Below, piece by piece: positions 9,616-22,291 of a stretch of 64,000 bases of DNA. How positions within the stretch are numbered: the first letter of the stretch is position 1; each line of letters begins with the position of its first letter. The notes beneath the pieces are model-generated. The model saw only the letters and a list, made by a program, of their open reading frames with translations. It was not told the origin of the DNA and did not search any database. The stretch spans positions 1,118,501 through 1,182,500 of the forward strand of contig LSRY02000012.1 of NCBI GenBank assembly GCA_001643675.2, read 5' to 3'. The stretch is from Monocercomonoides exilis (taxonomy: Eukaryota > Preaxostyla > Oxymonadida > Polymastigidae). A program made the translations under genes and the position numbers.

Positions 9616-12600
9616 CTACCACTTCCAAATCATCCTTATGCCGCAATAAATACATCTTGGCCTTTTCCCAACAATCAGGGTTTCTCCATCATCGCCTGCA
9701 GTTGTTGATTTTGTGCTGCACTTATCCCTTTTCTCTCTTTTCGCCTTGTTGAAAGGTGAATACTCATAAAATATGTTTTCATAAGAAGAGAAATCTCTCA
9801 TTCCACAGTCAATCTCGTCAAGCACATTGCGATCTTTCTCCTCCCAACAATCGCCAGCTTTTCTCAAAATAGACACAAGAGACCGACTCAACGGGCGAAG
9901 ATTGCTTTTGTTCTGGCAGAGAGGGCATGTGTAACACTCTGGTGTCATCACAACGCCAAGTGTATGCAGACACCTCGCATGAATGTGCCCTTCACTGCAC
10001 TGCCCAACACACAGCCGCTCCAGCACAACTGGCTTTTGGCAGAAGGGGCAAGGCTCGGTGTATGTGATGGCCGAGGATACAGGAGCAGGAGGTGCTGTTG
10101 CTTGAGCTGGAGAAAATGAAATAGAAACGGATGAAGGCGTCGCCGGAGTCGAAGCTGGGACGCCTCCTGCTGCTGAAGGGAGTGCACTGGGATGGTAGCC
10201 ATCGGAATACAACTCGGATTTGATTTGACTCTGCACTTCGGCTGCTCTTTCGTCAAGCGCTTCGTCTTCTCGCAGAAGCAGCGAATCGCTCTGTGAAAAC
10301 GAGCGCAGCTGGCGGAGATACGCAGAGAAGCGCACAACCACGCCTGCGATAAAGATGTTAGAAGCTGATGGGGCAGAGACTGTCTGGTCAGCTGCGTTTG
10401 GTGGGGCAATCTCTGTATCGCCTGAAGACGCTGCTGGATCAGTCGATGATGCCAAAGACTCGCCTGCATCGTCCTTCAGAAGGTTGCGGAACAGCGAGTG
10501 GAGAATCTGGTCCTGCGACAGCTGCACATTCAGCAGCATTCCGTTCATTTTCTCTCCGTCGGCGCCTGCCTCCTCGCTCCGGCTGCTCGGATCTGGCTGG
10601 TCGAACTCTGGGAAAAGGGCATGTGTGATTCGGCGGGTAAGCGACTTGAAGCGCGAGTTGGTTGCGATGGCTTTGTAGCAGGAGACGATAAATGCCATGG
10701 AAAGCAGAGTGTCATCTTCGACGCTGTTGTCTGTGTGCCCGGTGATCACTCGGAGACTGTTTGAAAGCTGAAGGAGACGAATCATCATGTCACGCTCTTC
10801 TGTGGAGAATGAGAGAGACGAAAGAGACAGCACACGAGGATGCAACGAAGGAGGAACAGTTATCTGAGATGAAGAGGCTGATGGAGTTGGAAAAGAAGCA
10901 GTTGAAAGTTGAGTTGAAGTTTGCAAAGCAGGCTGAGGGGCAGCTGGAACTGAGCTTGCTGGTTGAGCTGCTGGCTGAAATAGTGGGAAGTCTGTTCAAA
11001 TTGTGAGAAAAAAACAAAAGAAGCAAAAAAAAAAAAAAAAAAGAATAATTTATCATCATTTTGAAATAATAAAGAGTATACTCATATCGATTATAGGTGG
11101 GATTTCATCGCTCTCGTTTTGGTCCTCCGATTCGCAGTCAGACCAATCATCATCCATTTGTTCACTGCCATCTCCGCTTGTTCCTAACTTCTGTGCCTCC
11201 TTCCTTTCCATCTTTTTTATTTCTTCTGCATTCTTCTTTTCGTTCCAATACCAATTCAAACGTGTTCTAAGCCACTCTGCGATTTTCCCCAGCCAGAAAA
11301 TCGTCTCAAGAACTCCTCTTCCAATTGATTGCGTACCACCATAGCTCTGAAACCCACTCGAAGATCCTGTTGCAGAAGAGAATGAAGAAGAAAGTGAAGA
11401 AGAAGAGGACGAATGAGTTCCAGACATGTCTCCAGCGCCTGCAGCTGATTGAGAAATGGCGTCAGCTGTTGCATCTGATGGAACAAGTGCAGACAGCGAG
11501 ACGAGATAGCACAGAAGAGAAGAATGGAATGGAGTGGACGAGAGGCGGAGAAAGATGCCCAACAGTAGATCCGCAATGGGAGAAAGCTTTGGGCGCTGTA
11601 ATGTCTGTTGCTGTTGTTGCTGCTGCCTCAGATCTGTAACAGGGAGAGGAGAAGTGACAGGGTTCATCATCATATTCTGAGGCTGTCTAATACCCATTCC
11701 CATTGGCACATTGTCAACAGGCACTCCGTCTGGCTTTTTCATTTCGTCGGGGCATGGTCCCGAGCGGCCCCAGGGGAAGAGAGGAATCAATGTCAGCTTT
11801 GCTCCATCGTCTGTCGGTTTTTTAGTCTTTCCGTGCTGGAAAAAGAGCGCATTGGATGCAGAAGCTGGAGCAGATCGCAACACAGCCACAAGCAGACCGT
11901 CCAGAGAAGACGCCAATCCCCAGAAAGGATAGGCATCTTTGAACTCACGTCGATAAGAAAGCGGATGGTGGAGAGGATGATTAAGCAAGGAGACTGTCGT
12001 CAAGGAAGTTGTTGGATCCCTTATGCTCTGTTCTGTCATGCTGGGTGAAGAAGCAGAAGCAGAAGCAGAAGCAGAAGCAGAAGCAGAAGCAGAAGATGAG
12101 CTATTTATTGCGCCATCATTTTCCTTTGGAGGAAACAGCGACGGGTTCCAGACGCATTCGCTTCCGTCAGCCGCGACTGAATGCAGCCCTCTGACAGAAA
12201 AGCACACACCAGTGACAATCCCTTGGTGAGCAAAGTAGTTCTGGTCACTTGCCACCAGACGAAACGGCGTCTGTGTCTGTGATTGTGCTGATGCTTGTTC
12301 AGCAGGAGAGAATGCAGAAGTCTGGTTGCTTTCATTGTAGTGGATGCTTTCTCTTTCGCTGTCCATCTGTTCTGCAATTTCAGAAGTACTGAATGATGGA
12401 GGAAGCGGAACAATGGGCTTTGCGTATGATACGCGATAGAGCGATACGGTGTTTCCTCGGCCAGCTGCTAAAAGACGTTCGTTGGGCCCTAAAACAGAAT
12501 ATGGTACTAAAATGGTGATATAGGAAGGTTAAAAAATATAATTAATTTGTGTTTATTGTTTAATAACAAAACATTTTGTATTTTATTTGTTGCAAAGAAA

Positions 12601-14357
12601 TTAATAGAAAGGAATTATTAGAAAGGAATAAAAAGAAAGAGAAAGAAAAAACAAACAGTTATGAAATGAATTTGGTGTGAAGAGAGTCGAAGGGTTGTCG
12701 TCGACAGCAAAAAGGGAGAGTGATTGGTATCCTTCAGAAAACGAAGGAGTTGGGTGAGGTGATTGAGAATCATGAGTGTTAGTATTTTCAGAAGGAGAAG
12801 AAGGAGAAGATGAAGAAGATGAAGATGAAGAAGATGATGATGATGATTGTGCTAAGTTTTGATGTGTAAGACTGTGAAGTGCAGCTGCTATGCTTGGATG
12901 CAAAGGTTTTTCTACACAAATTAATCAGAAGCCATAGATTAAATGAAAGTTATATATTCATAAATATTCAATCAATCTTCACAAACCCAGTGGAGAGCGG
13001 TTAGTCAGAGCAGCGGAAACGGAGAGATCAGATGCAGGAGATGGTGCACAAAAAGCAGATGGATTGGAAAAGCAGAGTGATGATACTCCACGCAAGTCAG
13101 GAGGCTGAGAAAATAATTTGAATGGCAGAAATGGCACATGTTAGAACGTGCCAATAGCAATGATTTCAAAAAAAAAGAAGGGGGAAAGAAAGGAAAGAAA
13201 GGAATTAATATTACTAAAGAGTCGATAAATGCAGCACCTGAATCAGTAAAGGAGAACCATAGTCACCCACAATCCATATTGATCCATCACTTCCACCGAC
13301 CGCCATTCCAAACGAATCTTGATATTTATAATTATTATTACAAAATTGATAATTTTGCTTTAAAAAGATATTCAGTGTTTCGCATACCCCATTTAATTTG
13401 TGTGACGCCTCCATTCAAAATAACCTGTTTTTCTCCAACAAATTCAAGTGTGTAGTTACTTTTTTAAAATTTGAAAGTTATATCCATATAAAAACATCAT
13501 TCATTGCAATAAAATAAATTAAAAGGAGTAAACTCTTTGTTGTGGTCAGTGTGAAAGCTCCAAACAACAACACTTCCCGATAGTGTTCCCATTGCAATAC
13601 GAGAAGGAGCTGAGGCCGACCAGCCAACAGCCGTGATAATCAACTTTGAATACCTACGACGATATTCTGCGCATGATATCTTCAATTTTAAAAAAGGAAA
13701 AGAAGTTTAAGTATTTCTTTAAAAGATGAAGAATTTCCAAACAGGCTTAGACAAATCAATATTTCCAGAAAATAGCATTGCGTTCCACGCAGCTGAAACA
13801 GAAACAACCTTTTCAAAAGAAAATGAATAAATATAAAAATTGAAAATAAAAAACCATCTTCCAGTTTATTACAAGCGGTTCTGTTGGGGTTCTATAGATA
13901 TTTAGATGACCAGAAGATGTACAAACTGCGAGAAGGCATGTGCCATGTGGCCCCAATCCAGGTCTTGACCAGGCCATGCATGCAACTCCAATATCTTTGA
14001 TTGTTCGTGTTAAAAAATCAAGAGGTGATTCTTTGGAACATGAATGTTTCAAACAAAATGAAATTTAAATATTTTGAAAATATAACTCAATCACACGATC
14101 TCTAGCAATTGTCCCAATTTCATACGGCTTTTCGCGAAATAGTTCAATGCAACCTCTACATGTGTTAAGTGAAGGAGGATACTAAAGAACAAAAAAAATA
14201 AAAAATTCAAATTATTGCAATCATTTGTATTTAAAAGTTGGCAGACATAAATATTAATATAACTTGAAGTAGCAATAGCTAGTTGGTTATCGTCACTCCA
14301 TTGTAATACATTTGGAGTCTCAACTGCCGCAAAAACCTTTGTTGAAGATGAGGACAT
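9616..14357 (-). CDS. GTF3C4: TFIIIC subunit, GTF3C4/TFIIIC90-like (N-terminal propeller, C-terminal zinc finger), 11 exons
   Basis: Phase-consistent exons, 5' to 3': 14357-14247, 14181-14097, 14030-13855, 13808-13743, 13679-13534, 13458-13388, 13317-13238, 13104-12987, 12911-12657, 12488-11082, 10991-9616. The summed length is 3891 nt, giving 1296 residues. Exon 1 has NVLQWSDDNQLAIATS, the opening blade typical of the TFIIIC delta propeller. Further blades are visible in exon 3 (IGVACMAWSRPGLG, LLAVCTSSGHLNIYR), exon 5 (AVGWSASAPSRIAMGTLSG) and exon 7 (GMAVGGSDGSIWIV). The C-terminus holds a treble-cleft-like finger, CPFC-x(10)-GQCSEGHIHARC then CPLCQ, and ends with CIYCGIRM, like the zinc finger of TFIIIC90 (Cys pairs plus G-H and R-C). 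TFIIIC loads TFIIIB at tRNA and 5S genes. The subunit is larger than usual (human 822 residues) because of Ser/Ala/Gln-rich insertions. Its 3' end converges on the CM1 gene. Confidence 0.8.
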
Positions 14358-14533
14358 TTTTATAATAAAAAGAAAGGGCACATTTTTCAAAATAAATCGG
14401 GTTGTATTCCTTCTGCTTTTATGAGCAAATTCTTTTGTTTTAAACTAATCACAGAAAAGTCTACCATAATAAAAAAATTGAAATGATAAATGATGATAAA
14501 CATTGGTAGAAATTTATAATTTTGCTTATCTTA
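14358..14533. promoter_or_regulatory. Short divergent intergenic region (TFIIIC subunit / alanine aminotransferase)
   Basis: Only 176 nt separate the two divergent start codons, so promoters for both genes must lie here or overlap. The sequence is AT-rich and shows no recognisable TATA or CAAT element. The motif TTATCTTA lies directly before the aminotransferase ATG. Confidence 0.4.
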
Positions 14534-16126
14534 ATGGCAACCGCAAGTGAGGCTGCTTTATCTTTGCATTCAATAAATCCACGAGTTATTGCTGCGGAGT
14601 ATGCAGTGAGAGGACGAGTTCCAAAACGTGCTGAAGAAATTGAAAACCGAATAAAATCTGGTGAAAAATATCCATTTAACAAGGTTATGTATTGCAATAT
14701 TGGTAACCCTCACAAACTTGGACAGCATCCAATTTCGTATTTTCGACAACTTTGTAGCATCTTGTTTTATCCAGACCTTCTTGAAGAAAAAGCCGTAAGT
14801 TCATTGTTTCCATTGGACATACAAAAGCGAGCACGCTCAATTTTGGCACAAATACCAGGAGGCATTGGAGCATATTCAATTAGTCAAGGTTTTCCTTTTG
14901 TGAGAAATGATGTCGCTGAGTTCATTACAAAGCGCGATGGCTATGAATGCGATAAAGATTCGATTTTCTTAACCCAAGGTGCGTCAGCTGGAGTTAGCGT
15001 TGTATTAAATTTGTTGATAGCCTCTGAAAATGATGGTTGCTTGATTCCTATTCCACAATATCCCCTTTATTCCGGAACATTATCACTTCTCGGTGCAAAA
15101 GAAGTTCCATATCAACTTGATGAGCAATCTCATTGGTCGCTATCTATGGATTCTATCAAAAAGGCTGTTGAAGACTCTGAAAGTTTAGGAGTTCATCTGA
15201 AAGGGTTGGTTGTTATCAATCCAGGAAATCCAACAGGTACTTGCCTATCTGAAGAGAACATCAAAGACATCCTTTTCTTCGCAAATGCCCACAAAATTGC
15301 CGTTTTGGCTGATGAGGTCTATCAAACAAATATCTATAATCCAGCTGAAAAGCCGTTTGTGTCGTTTAGGCATGTGCTGAAAAAGTACAGCAATGAGCTC
15401 AAATCTGTTGTGCTTTTTTCATTCCATTCAGTTTCTAAGGGATTTGTTGGTGAATGTGGGTTTAGAGGAGGCTATTTTCAGACTGAAGGGTTAGATCAAG
15501 ATGTCCACAACCAAATATTGAAGCTTCAGTCGCTTTCGTTGTGCCCGAATGTCATGGGCCAGATTTTAGTTGACTTGATGGTGAAGCCACCAACTCCCGA
15601 AGATGAGTCGTATCCTCTTTATCTGGCTGAAAGCACTGCAATCCTATCTTCGCTAAAAAGGCGCGCGTTAAGACTCAGCGCCGCTTTGAATGATCTGCCT
15701 GGCTGCTCCTGTCAGCCAATAGAAGCAGCTCTTTATGCGTTTCCTTCCATCAAAATTCCTCCAAAAGCAGTTCAGGCTGCACATGATAAGGGACACTCTC
15801 CAGATGAATTTTACTGTCTTTCCTTGTTGGAAGAGGAAGGCATCTGTGTTGTGCCTGGCTCTGGTTTTGGGCAAAAGGATGGATCTTTTCACTTCCGCAC
15901 GACAATTCTGCCTCGCGAAGAAGACTTTGACGATCTTATTCACAGATTTAAGGAGCATCACATTCGCTTTCTTGAAAAATGGGGTGCGGAACAAGATGTT
16001 GAAAAAATGCTGGAAGAAGAAAAGAAAGAAGAGAACGAACAAAAAGATCACTTGCACTATTTATCTCATCTCAAGTCATCAAAACCGTCTTGCCTTAAGA
16101 AAAATTCATCTGATAATTTCATGTAA
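14534..16126 (+). CDS. GPT: Alanine aminotransferase (PLP-dependent, fold type I), 530 residues
   Basis: Catalyses L-alanine + 2-oxoglutarate to pyruvate + L-glutamate. The start was set at ATGGCAACCGCAAGT because the open frame upstream has no earlier ATG. Visible signatures: N-terminal NPRVIAAEYAVRGRVP and VMYCNIGNPHKLGQHPISYF, the class I/II aminotransferase core NPGNPTGTCLS, the cofactor-ring contact LADEVYQTNIY, the Schiff-base lysine in SVSKGFVGECGFRGGY (Lys about 302), and the substrate-carboxylate arginine in HFRTTILP. Length suits the family (about 480-500) plus a C-terminal Lys/Glu/Ser tail. No organelle-targeting peptide is apparent, so it is probably cytosolic. In fermentative protists this enzyme drains pyruvate to excreted alanine. 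No intron is needed, unlike most neighbours. Confidence 0.95.
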   Translation: MATASEAALSLHSINPRVIAAEYAVRGRVPKRAEEIENRIKSGEKYPFNKVMYCNIGNPHKLGQHPISYFRQLCSILFYPDLLEEKAVSSLFPLDIQKRARSILAQIPGGIGAYSISQGFPFVRNDVAEFITKRDGYECDKDSIFLTQGASAGVSVVLNLLIASENDGCLIPIPQYPLYSGTLSLLGAKEVPYQLDEQSHWSLSMDSIKKAVEDSESLGVHLKGLVVINPGNPTGTCLSEENIKDILFFANAHKIAVLADEVYQTNIYNPAEKPFVSFRHVLKKYSNELKSVVLFSFHSVSKGFVGECGFRGGYFQTEGLDQDVHNQILKLQSLSLCPNVMGQILVDLMVKPPTPEDESYPLYLAESTAILSSLKRRALRLSAALNDLPGCSCQPIEAALYAFPSIKIPPKAVQAAHDKGHSPDEFYCLSLLEEEGICVVPGSGFGQKDGSFHFRTTILPREEDFDDLIHRFKEHHIRFLEKWGAEQDVEKMLEEEKKEENEQKDHLHYLSHLKSSKPSCLKKNSSDNFM

Positions 16127-16784
16127 AATATGTGAAACTGAATTTTTATTTTGAATATAGAAATTTTTCGTGTAGGTTCGTTTATTCAAAATATTCTTTT
16201 GAGCGTTTTATAACGTGTTCGTTTTTTATTGTACATTTGTGTTTTCACCAATAAATCTTTTGAAACAACATGAATTTGTTTGTAGCTTATCGCAAGTATT
16301 TCTGATATTTTGCAGTTATTTATTGTTTAATTAATGAGTTGTTTATAAGCTAACTTAGATTTTGTGATACAAAATTATACGTATGTCTCTTTTTACCATG
16401 TTTGCAACATTTCTTGATCCATCAACCGAATGCATAACGATTAATCAAGCTATAAACATTCTTCAATCCTTCGAGATCATAACAATAAATGTTGAACAGT
16501 TGCTCATTTGAAAGAAGAAGGTTAATTGTTTTCCTATTTTTTTGTGGAAAGCACTGTTTATTTCTGTTTTGAAAGGCAAAAATGCCATATTCTTTTTTTT
16601 TTCATATTTGTGCAAAATTGTAAATTTCAACGTTATTCTTTGCATTGCTTTTCATGAAATTCAATTCAGAGTGTTTATCTTTACAAATATATTAGTTCCA
16701 TATTTCTGCACAAAAAAAAAATAAAAATGATCATTATATATTATTTATAACTTCAAATTATTATTGTTGAATTCTTCATTTACA
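16127..16784. other. Intergenic spacer, aminotransferase to AC19
   Basis: About 660 nt of AT-rich DNA. It contains the aminotransferase poly(A) signal and short spurious ORFs on both strands. Nothing else is recognised. Confidence 0.6.
16250..16255 (+). promoter_or_regulatory. AATAAA, probable polyadenylation signal of alanine aminotransferase
   Basis: AATAAA about 125 nt after the stop codon in an AT-rich 3' region. The stop itself (TAAAATA) could also serve as a UAAA-type signal, so the assignment is open. Confidence 0.4.
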
Positions 16785-17252
16785 ATGGATACAATGTCAT
16801 TAAAAATTGTATGTAAATGTTATATTTAATTTAGCATATTTAAAGATTCATCTAATTGTCCAATTTTGTAATAATTCAAAAATTATTGATGAAATTTAAA
16901 TTTTTGTGATTTCAGGTTCAAGATGAAGATCCAAAAAATGCTACTTTCATATTTATGAACGAAGATCATACACTGGGAAATTCGCTGAGATATATCTTAT
17001 CAAAACAGTTTGCTCATTCTTTTTCCTCAAAATGCTTTATTTGGATTTATTTTGATTTCAATTAAAAGTCCAAGCGTTTCTTTTGTTGGATACAGCGTTC
17101 CACATCCTTATGAACCAAAAATGCATCTTCGCCTGCAAACTAATGGACCTCCAGCAAAAGATGTTCTTCTGGAAGGAGCAAAACAACTGAAAATGCTTGC
17201 TACACATTTAAAATCTCAATATGTTGAAGAAGAAAAGCGTCAATCATCATAA
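16785..17252 (+). CDS. POLR1D: DNA-directed RNA polymerases I and III subunit AC19 (RPAC2), 3 exons
   Basis: Exons 16785-16808, 16916-17007 and 17069-17252 join in phase (donors GTATGT and GTTTGC, acceptors TTTCAG and AAAAG) and give 99 residues. The protein carries the alpha-like dimerisation core ATFIFMNEDHTLGNSLRYI, then HPSVSFVGYSVPHPYEPKMH and LRLQTNG, matching AC19/RPC19 (HTLGN-LRY, then GY--PHP-E---LRIQT). AC19 pairs with AC40 to form the assembly platform of Pol I and Pol III, the counterpart of the bacterial alpha dimer. Human RPAC2 is 133 residues; this one lacks most of the N-terminal extension. It converges on the alpha-COP gene with a 164-nt gap. It lies near a TFIIIC subunit gene, also needed for Pol III transcription. 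Confidence 0.92.
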
Positions 17253-17416
17253 ACACTAATTTCAATTCATTTCATTTCATAACTTTTTATGTATTGTTTA
17301 AAATTTTAGAAAACAGTTTATCTCAAAGATCTATTTTTGATGGGAATTGGGGAAAGATAAGTACAAATAATGGTAAAAACAATAGAGTGAGAAGGAAAAG
17401 CGAAGTGATAAATTTA

Positions 17417-20400
17417 TTAATTTCGTTGGATATATGATCCGATCCTGCAAAGAGAGCATCTTTGATCTGCATGCTTAGATGACACTTTCACTCCACACCA
17501 AGAGCAGTTGCATGGTGCCTCTTCTTTCTTCAGTCCAATCATATCTTCACAGCAAACGCACCATGTTTCTTTTTCGTTATATCTAAGCTCTTCCTGAGGC
17601 TCTGCATCTGTAGACTCATCAATAAGTGAAATATCGCATGGAGGGATGGCCTTCCTATCAGATCTAAAGCTTTTCTTTGAAGATGAAGCAGCTGTTTCTT
17701 CTTTCGCAAGCTGCTGCTGGGCAAATGCTGCAACTTTTTGTGCTTTTTCCTTCAGGGCATCTCCTTCCGCATCAACATTCAACAGACGCTGCGCAAAACG
17801 CCCTGCAGCAATGTGCTTACCTGCTTTGTAGAACAAGTTCATTGCCTGTCTCAGTGTCAGCATCATATGCTCATTCATCAGTTCAGCATGTGTTAGAAGT
17901 GCAGACAAAATCAGCTGTCTGTTTGCAGCATTTGCTGAAGAGCTGTCTTTAATCGAGCGTCGCTTGAGCTCAATCCGTGCAGCAAGAGCATATTCGCGTC
18001 CTAATGCAATTAATGAAGCAAGTCTTCCTTTTCTCTTTTTGTGTGTGCCTTCGTTGCTTTCATCTTCCTCTTCCTCGTCTTCCTCGTCTCCTTCTCCTCC
18101 GAATGCCTCGTCCTCAGCATCTTCATCAATGAATGCGAGCAAATGCAGCAGCTTCATAGCTTCTTTCCCAACCTCTTCAAACATCCCATTTGACATGTTT
18201 TTGAGAATAGAAGAGCGGAGCGGATTGAGAGAAGAAAAAGTGATGATGCGAAGAGGCTTTTCTGGTGTGAGTGCAACTGGAACCTGCGCAAAGCTCGATG
18301 CTGCTCCAGAAACAGAAGCAAAGAGCGAAGAAGAGCTGGCCAGCTTCAGGAAAGTCTGGCGGAGTGGGGAAGGATGTGTCACTCCTCGTTCAGACAGGAG
18401 CTCAATGGCAGCTTCGACATCACCGCACATCGCATGTATCTGCGGAGAATTGTGGTTGTCGTTCATCCAAATTGTACTCACATCTTTGCCTTTCTTTGGA
18501 ATTTGGATGCTCTTTTTCTTGCCCGATGATGAAGGTGAGATGGCATCCTCGCTTGAGTCGTTGTCTTTCTCCTCTGAATCTTCTTCAGCATCAACTGGAA
18601 TCGAGTCTATTTCGATATCTTCGTCTTCTTCATTCCACCCTCCTTTCTTCGACTTTCCTCCTTTGGATTTCGAGCTCTTCTTCTTTTCTTCCTCAAGATC
18701 AGGAACATCCACATCATCATCCTCGTCCCATCCTTTGCCTCCACTTGGGGAAGCATCTTTCTTTCCCTTCGATTTCTTCTGTCCTTCTTGTTCATCTTGC
18801 TCGTCATCGCCACCCACCAGAGATGAAAGAGAAGGAGAAGGCGAAGGAGAAGGAGAGGGTGATGGTGACATCTGCAGCATCTGCTCATATTGCTCCATCT
18901 GCTTGGGCGTCTTCGAGGGAATCATTGGCCAGTTCCCTTCGCCTACAGAAATGACATATGGAGGAAGCAGCAGCTGGGGCTCAGTGAAGCGAGTGTAAGG
19001 GCGGGTGAGATGGGAATCTGAAAGAAGCGCTGGATCAGCTTTTGCTCCGCCAGGTGTCATTGTCAGTGCCTCGTCTGGAATTGAATCCAGAACTGAATAT
19101 CCTTCTTGCTGTGCTTTTTTCATAATTGCAATCTTTTTCTCTCTTTGTGCTTCTTTTCTCTTCTGTTTTTCTTCTTCACTTGCTCCTTCCTCTTCTTCCT
19201 CTTCTTCCTCATCCTCTGCCCCTTCAACACCAATCCCGTGGATCGCCAAAACATGCTCCGCCATCTTCTCGTGCTTTCCTGTTGATGCAAGTGACTTCGC
19301 CACATCCACAATGCTTCCGCTTAACAGCCCGTTCTGCAGCTGAAGCCCTGGATCCCCGACTTTCCCAGCCACAGCGGCCATCTTCTCCAGTTTGGTAAGC
19401 TGGCCAGTGATCAGATACAGCCACGACAGGCGGTCGAAGGAAAACGCAGCTTGCAGCGCCTGTTCAGCCACGGTGATGTTGCCGTGCTGCACAGCAACAG
19501 CCGCCAGCCGCTCAATCAGCGCTTTGTCGCCCAGCTCCATTGCAATGTGCTGCGCCTGGATGATGTCTCCAGCAGACAGCGCCAGTTCAAAGCGCTGTTT
19601 GGGGTCAGAGATAAGCTGACTGGCGAGTCCTGGATACCCAGCCTGCGTCACAGCATCTGCCACTGAGGCAGACTTGAACTTTTTATGCGACACCAAAAGC
19701 TGCTTTGCCTCTGTTGTCTTGCCTTCTCTCAGTTTTTCTCTCAGCTCGAGATCGAAGCGGTCCAGCCGCGACATCACGATCTGCCCCTGGTTGTCCAGCG
19801 TCACGAACTGCTTCTGCCCGACCGACACCAAAAAGTTGGGCACTTCCACAGACTGGACGATGCCTCCTGTTCCGTCGAGAAGCAGATATTTCACATGCGA
19901 CCACGTGATGTAGAAAAAGATGGGCAGCGAAGTAGCAGATGAAGACCAATCCCAGCAGCCAGATTTGATTCTGAGCGACTCGAATTTCTGAGTGATGAGA
20001 GAAAGAAGAGAGGATTGTGAAGCTTTCTGCCCAGTCGATGAAGAAGATGACGACGCAAAGACGATCGAAGGTGATGGGGCTCCGGACACATTTCTCCGGC
20101 AGATGTATATTTTGTGCTTGCCCACAAAAGCGATGTGAATTGAGTCTGGCGCGTAGTGCACGTGTCGCACTTTCTCTGCCTTCACTGCTGCAATGTCGAT
20201 CTTCTGCTCCACGTCAAACAGAAGAACGTGCGTATCTGTCGCCAAAAACAGCATTCCTGTGCTTGGCCCTGCGAACAGCTTTTCTGCTTTAGCCAGCGGA
20301 GGATACTGCGCAGGCGTCAGTTTGTGCAGGACGTTGTTGTGTCTGTCGATAAAGTGAAGCTCCCGATTGCTCTGCAAAGCCGCAAAGTTCGTGCGCGAAT

Positions 20401-22291
20401 ACCACGCAACATCAATAACATTGTCCCCTCTCCCCAGCAGCGTCCAGCCGCCACCAAGAAGAGTGCCATTCGGTTCTACCTCAGACTCTCGTGATTTCCC
20501 TTTGTCCTTCCCTTTGCCTCCAAAGCCCAGAAATCCCTTTGACCTGCTTGAAGACGAGCTGCTTACTTGAGATGCGGTGTCTGCCATGCCCACAATTTCA
20601 TATCCAGCCAGCCTGTCATCTTCGTTGCTGTTCCTTTCTCTCGTTCGGTCGTCTGATCCCTGCGGATGATAATACGTAACCAGGAACGTTCTCCCTGCCT
20701 GGTTCCAGTGCAGCGACCTCACAGCCGCCTGAGGAAATTCTGGCTTGAACAGAAAGTGCTCTGTCTTCCTCGCCAGATCCACCTGCACCACACCCAGCTG
20801 CTGGCGCGCGATTGTCCCGTCTTCCTTCACAGCAGTGCCCACGCGGCGCGCAAGGAACATCGTTTGATGTCCGACACCATTGTCTCCATGTGCTGATTCA
20901 GCAACAGGCCCTGAAATCCCACCGCTGAGAGGCAGCTCAACCGCCGGCCTCTCTTTGAATAGCTTGAAGGCAATAAAGCCAGAATCGTGCCCAGCAGCAA
21001 TCACATTCAAGCGCGGATGGCATGCCAGACACCAGAAACGGTCTGTGTCGCGTTTGTACGTGAAGACCGCATGCTTCTTCCAGGCCCATATTTTCAGCGT
21101 CTTATCTTCGCTGTTAGAGAGGATGACATCGCCGATCGTTTGCCCGCCATCGCTGTCGCTGTCTCGGTCATCCTTGTTCTCAGCTGCGATAGCCTTCGAG
21201 TTAAATGGATAAAACGCCACAGCACAAACATTGTGATTGTGGCCTGCCATTGTCTTCAGTTGCACATACGAAGTGCCGTCAGCATTTATCTTAAAGACAC
21301 GCACAGTATGGTCATCTGAACCACTGACAAGACGCGTTCCATCTTCGCTCCACTCAACGCAATTGACACCTCTGTGATGCTCTTGAATTTCAAATCTAAG
21401 GAAGCCTTGTTCAACTGCTGAAGTCAATTTCGGGATATCCAGCATTGCCACGGTCGTTGATAGCAATGATTGTGATTGTGCATCTAGAAGATTCGGATGG
21501 TTATAGAAATGAAAATTTAAATTACTCCAAATTATTAAAAGCCAAACTTGAAATGTCCCAAACGCGGATTGTCCCATCAAGTGATCCCGTTGCAACAAGT
21601 GGTAATGAAGGATGAAAACGAGCAGACATAACATAATGCGTATGTCCAACTAAAGTTAAAATACATCTTCCAGTTTTATATTCCCAAATCTTTGCCGTTT
21701 TATCATCAGAAGCACTTAGAATCCACGGTTGAGTCTTGTGAAATTGAACAGAACGGACATAATCCTGTGGAAATATAAAAGAAAATGGAAAATGAAAAAA
21801 TGGCTTCGTGATTATAAGTTATGAAATTTAGCATACAGTGTGACCTTGAAATATTTGAAGACAAATTTTTCGCTTGTAATTCCAAAGTCTGACAGTTGTG
21901 TCATCGCTTCCTGAACAAAAATAGGGCTCTGTAGGATGAAAATCAATACCCCTAACCGCGCCTGATTGTTTTCAATCCAAACAATTGAAAAATTCGATCG
22001 TGGGTCGAATTCAAAATGGAAAAGAAAAATATTTAAAATAAAAGAATAAAGAGTATTGAAACAACAAAGAATATTTATTGTAAATAGAGAGAACATTCGA
22101 TTCAAACTTTTGTGTTCATGAAATGTATGGAGCAATGTTCCGAGTCTCCAATCACGTAACAAAATTTGTCCATTGTGGCATGATGTGAGAATCCAAGGGC
22201 GCGTAGGATGAAATGCAAGCGCTTTTACTCGATTTGAGCGTGATTCAAATTTTTGTAGAAGGTGAAAAGGTGTGCCTTGAACAATTGACAT
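17417..22291 (-). CDS. COPA: Coatomer subunit alpha (alpha-COP), 4 exons
   Basis: Exons 22291-22108, 21961-21837, 21764-21548 and 21483-17417 keep phase and encode 1530 residues. The first three exons encode WD40 blades: [19 protein letters not shown] then [31 protein letters not shown], and [20 protein letters not shown] then [16 protein letters not shown], close to the canonical KSARVKGLSFHPKRPWIL pattern of alpha-COP. Exon 4 continues with further blades ([20 protein letters not shown]), the second propeller and helical COPI core ([20 protein letters not shown]), and the C-terminal epsilon-COP-binding region with Cys pairs (CVCC, CSWCG, CSLC then RIG). Alpha-COP is the large cage subunit of COPI Golgi-to-ER vesicles and binds KKXX cargo. 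It is about 300 residues longer than the human protein because of Glu/Asp/Ser/Lys insertions around 17950-18950 and 19150-19230. AATAAA overlaps the stop codon at 17413-17418. Confidence 0.93.
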
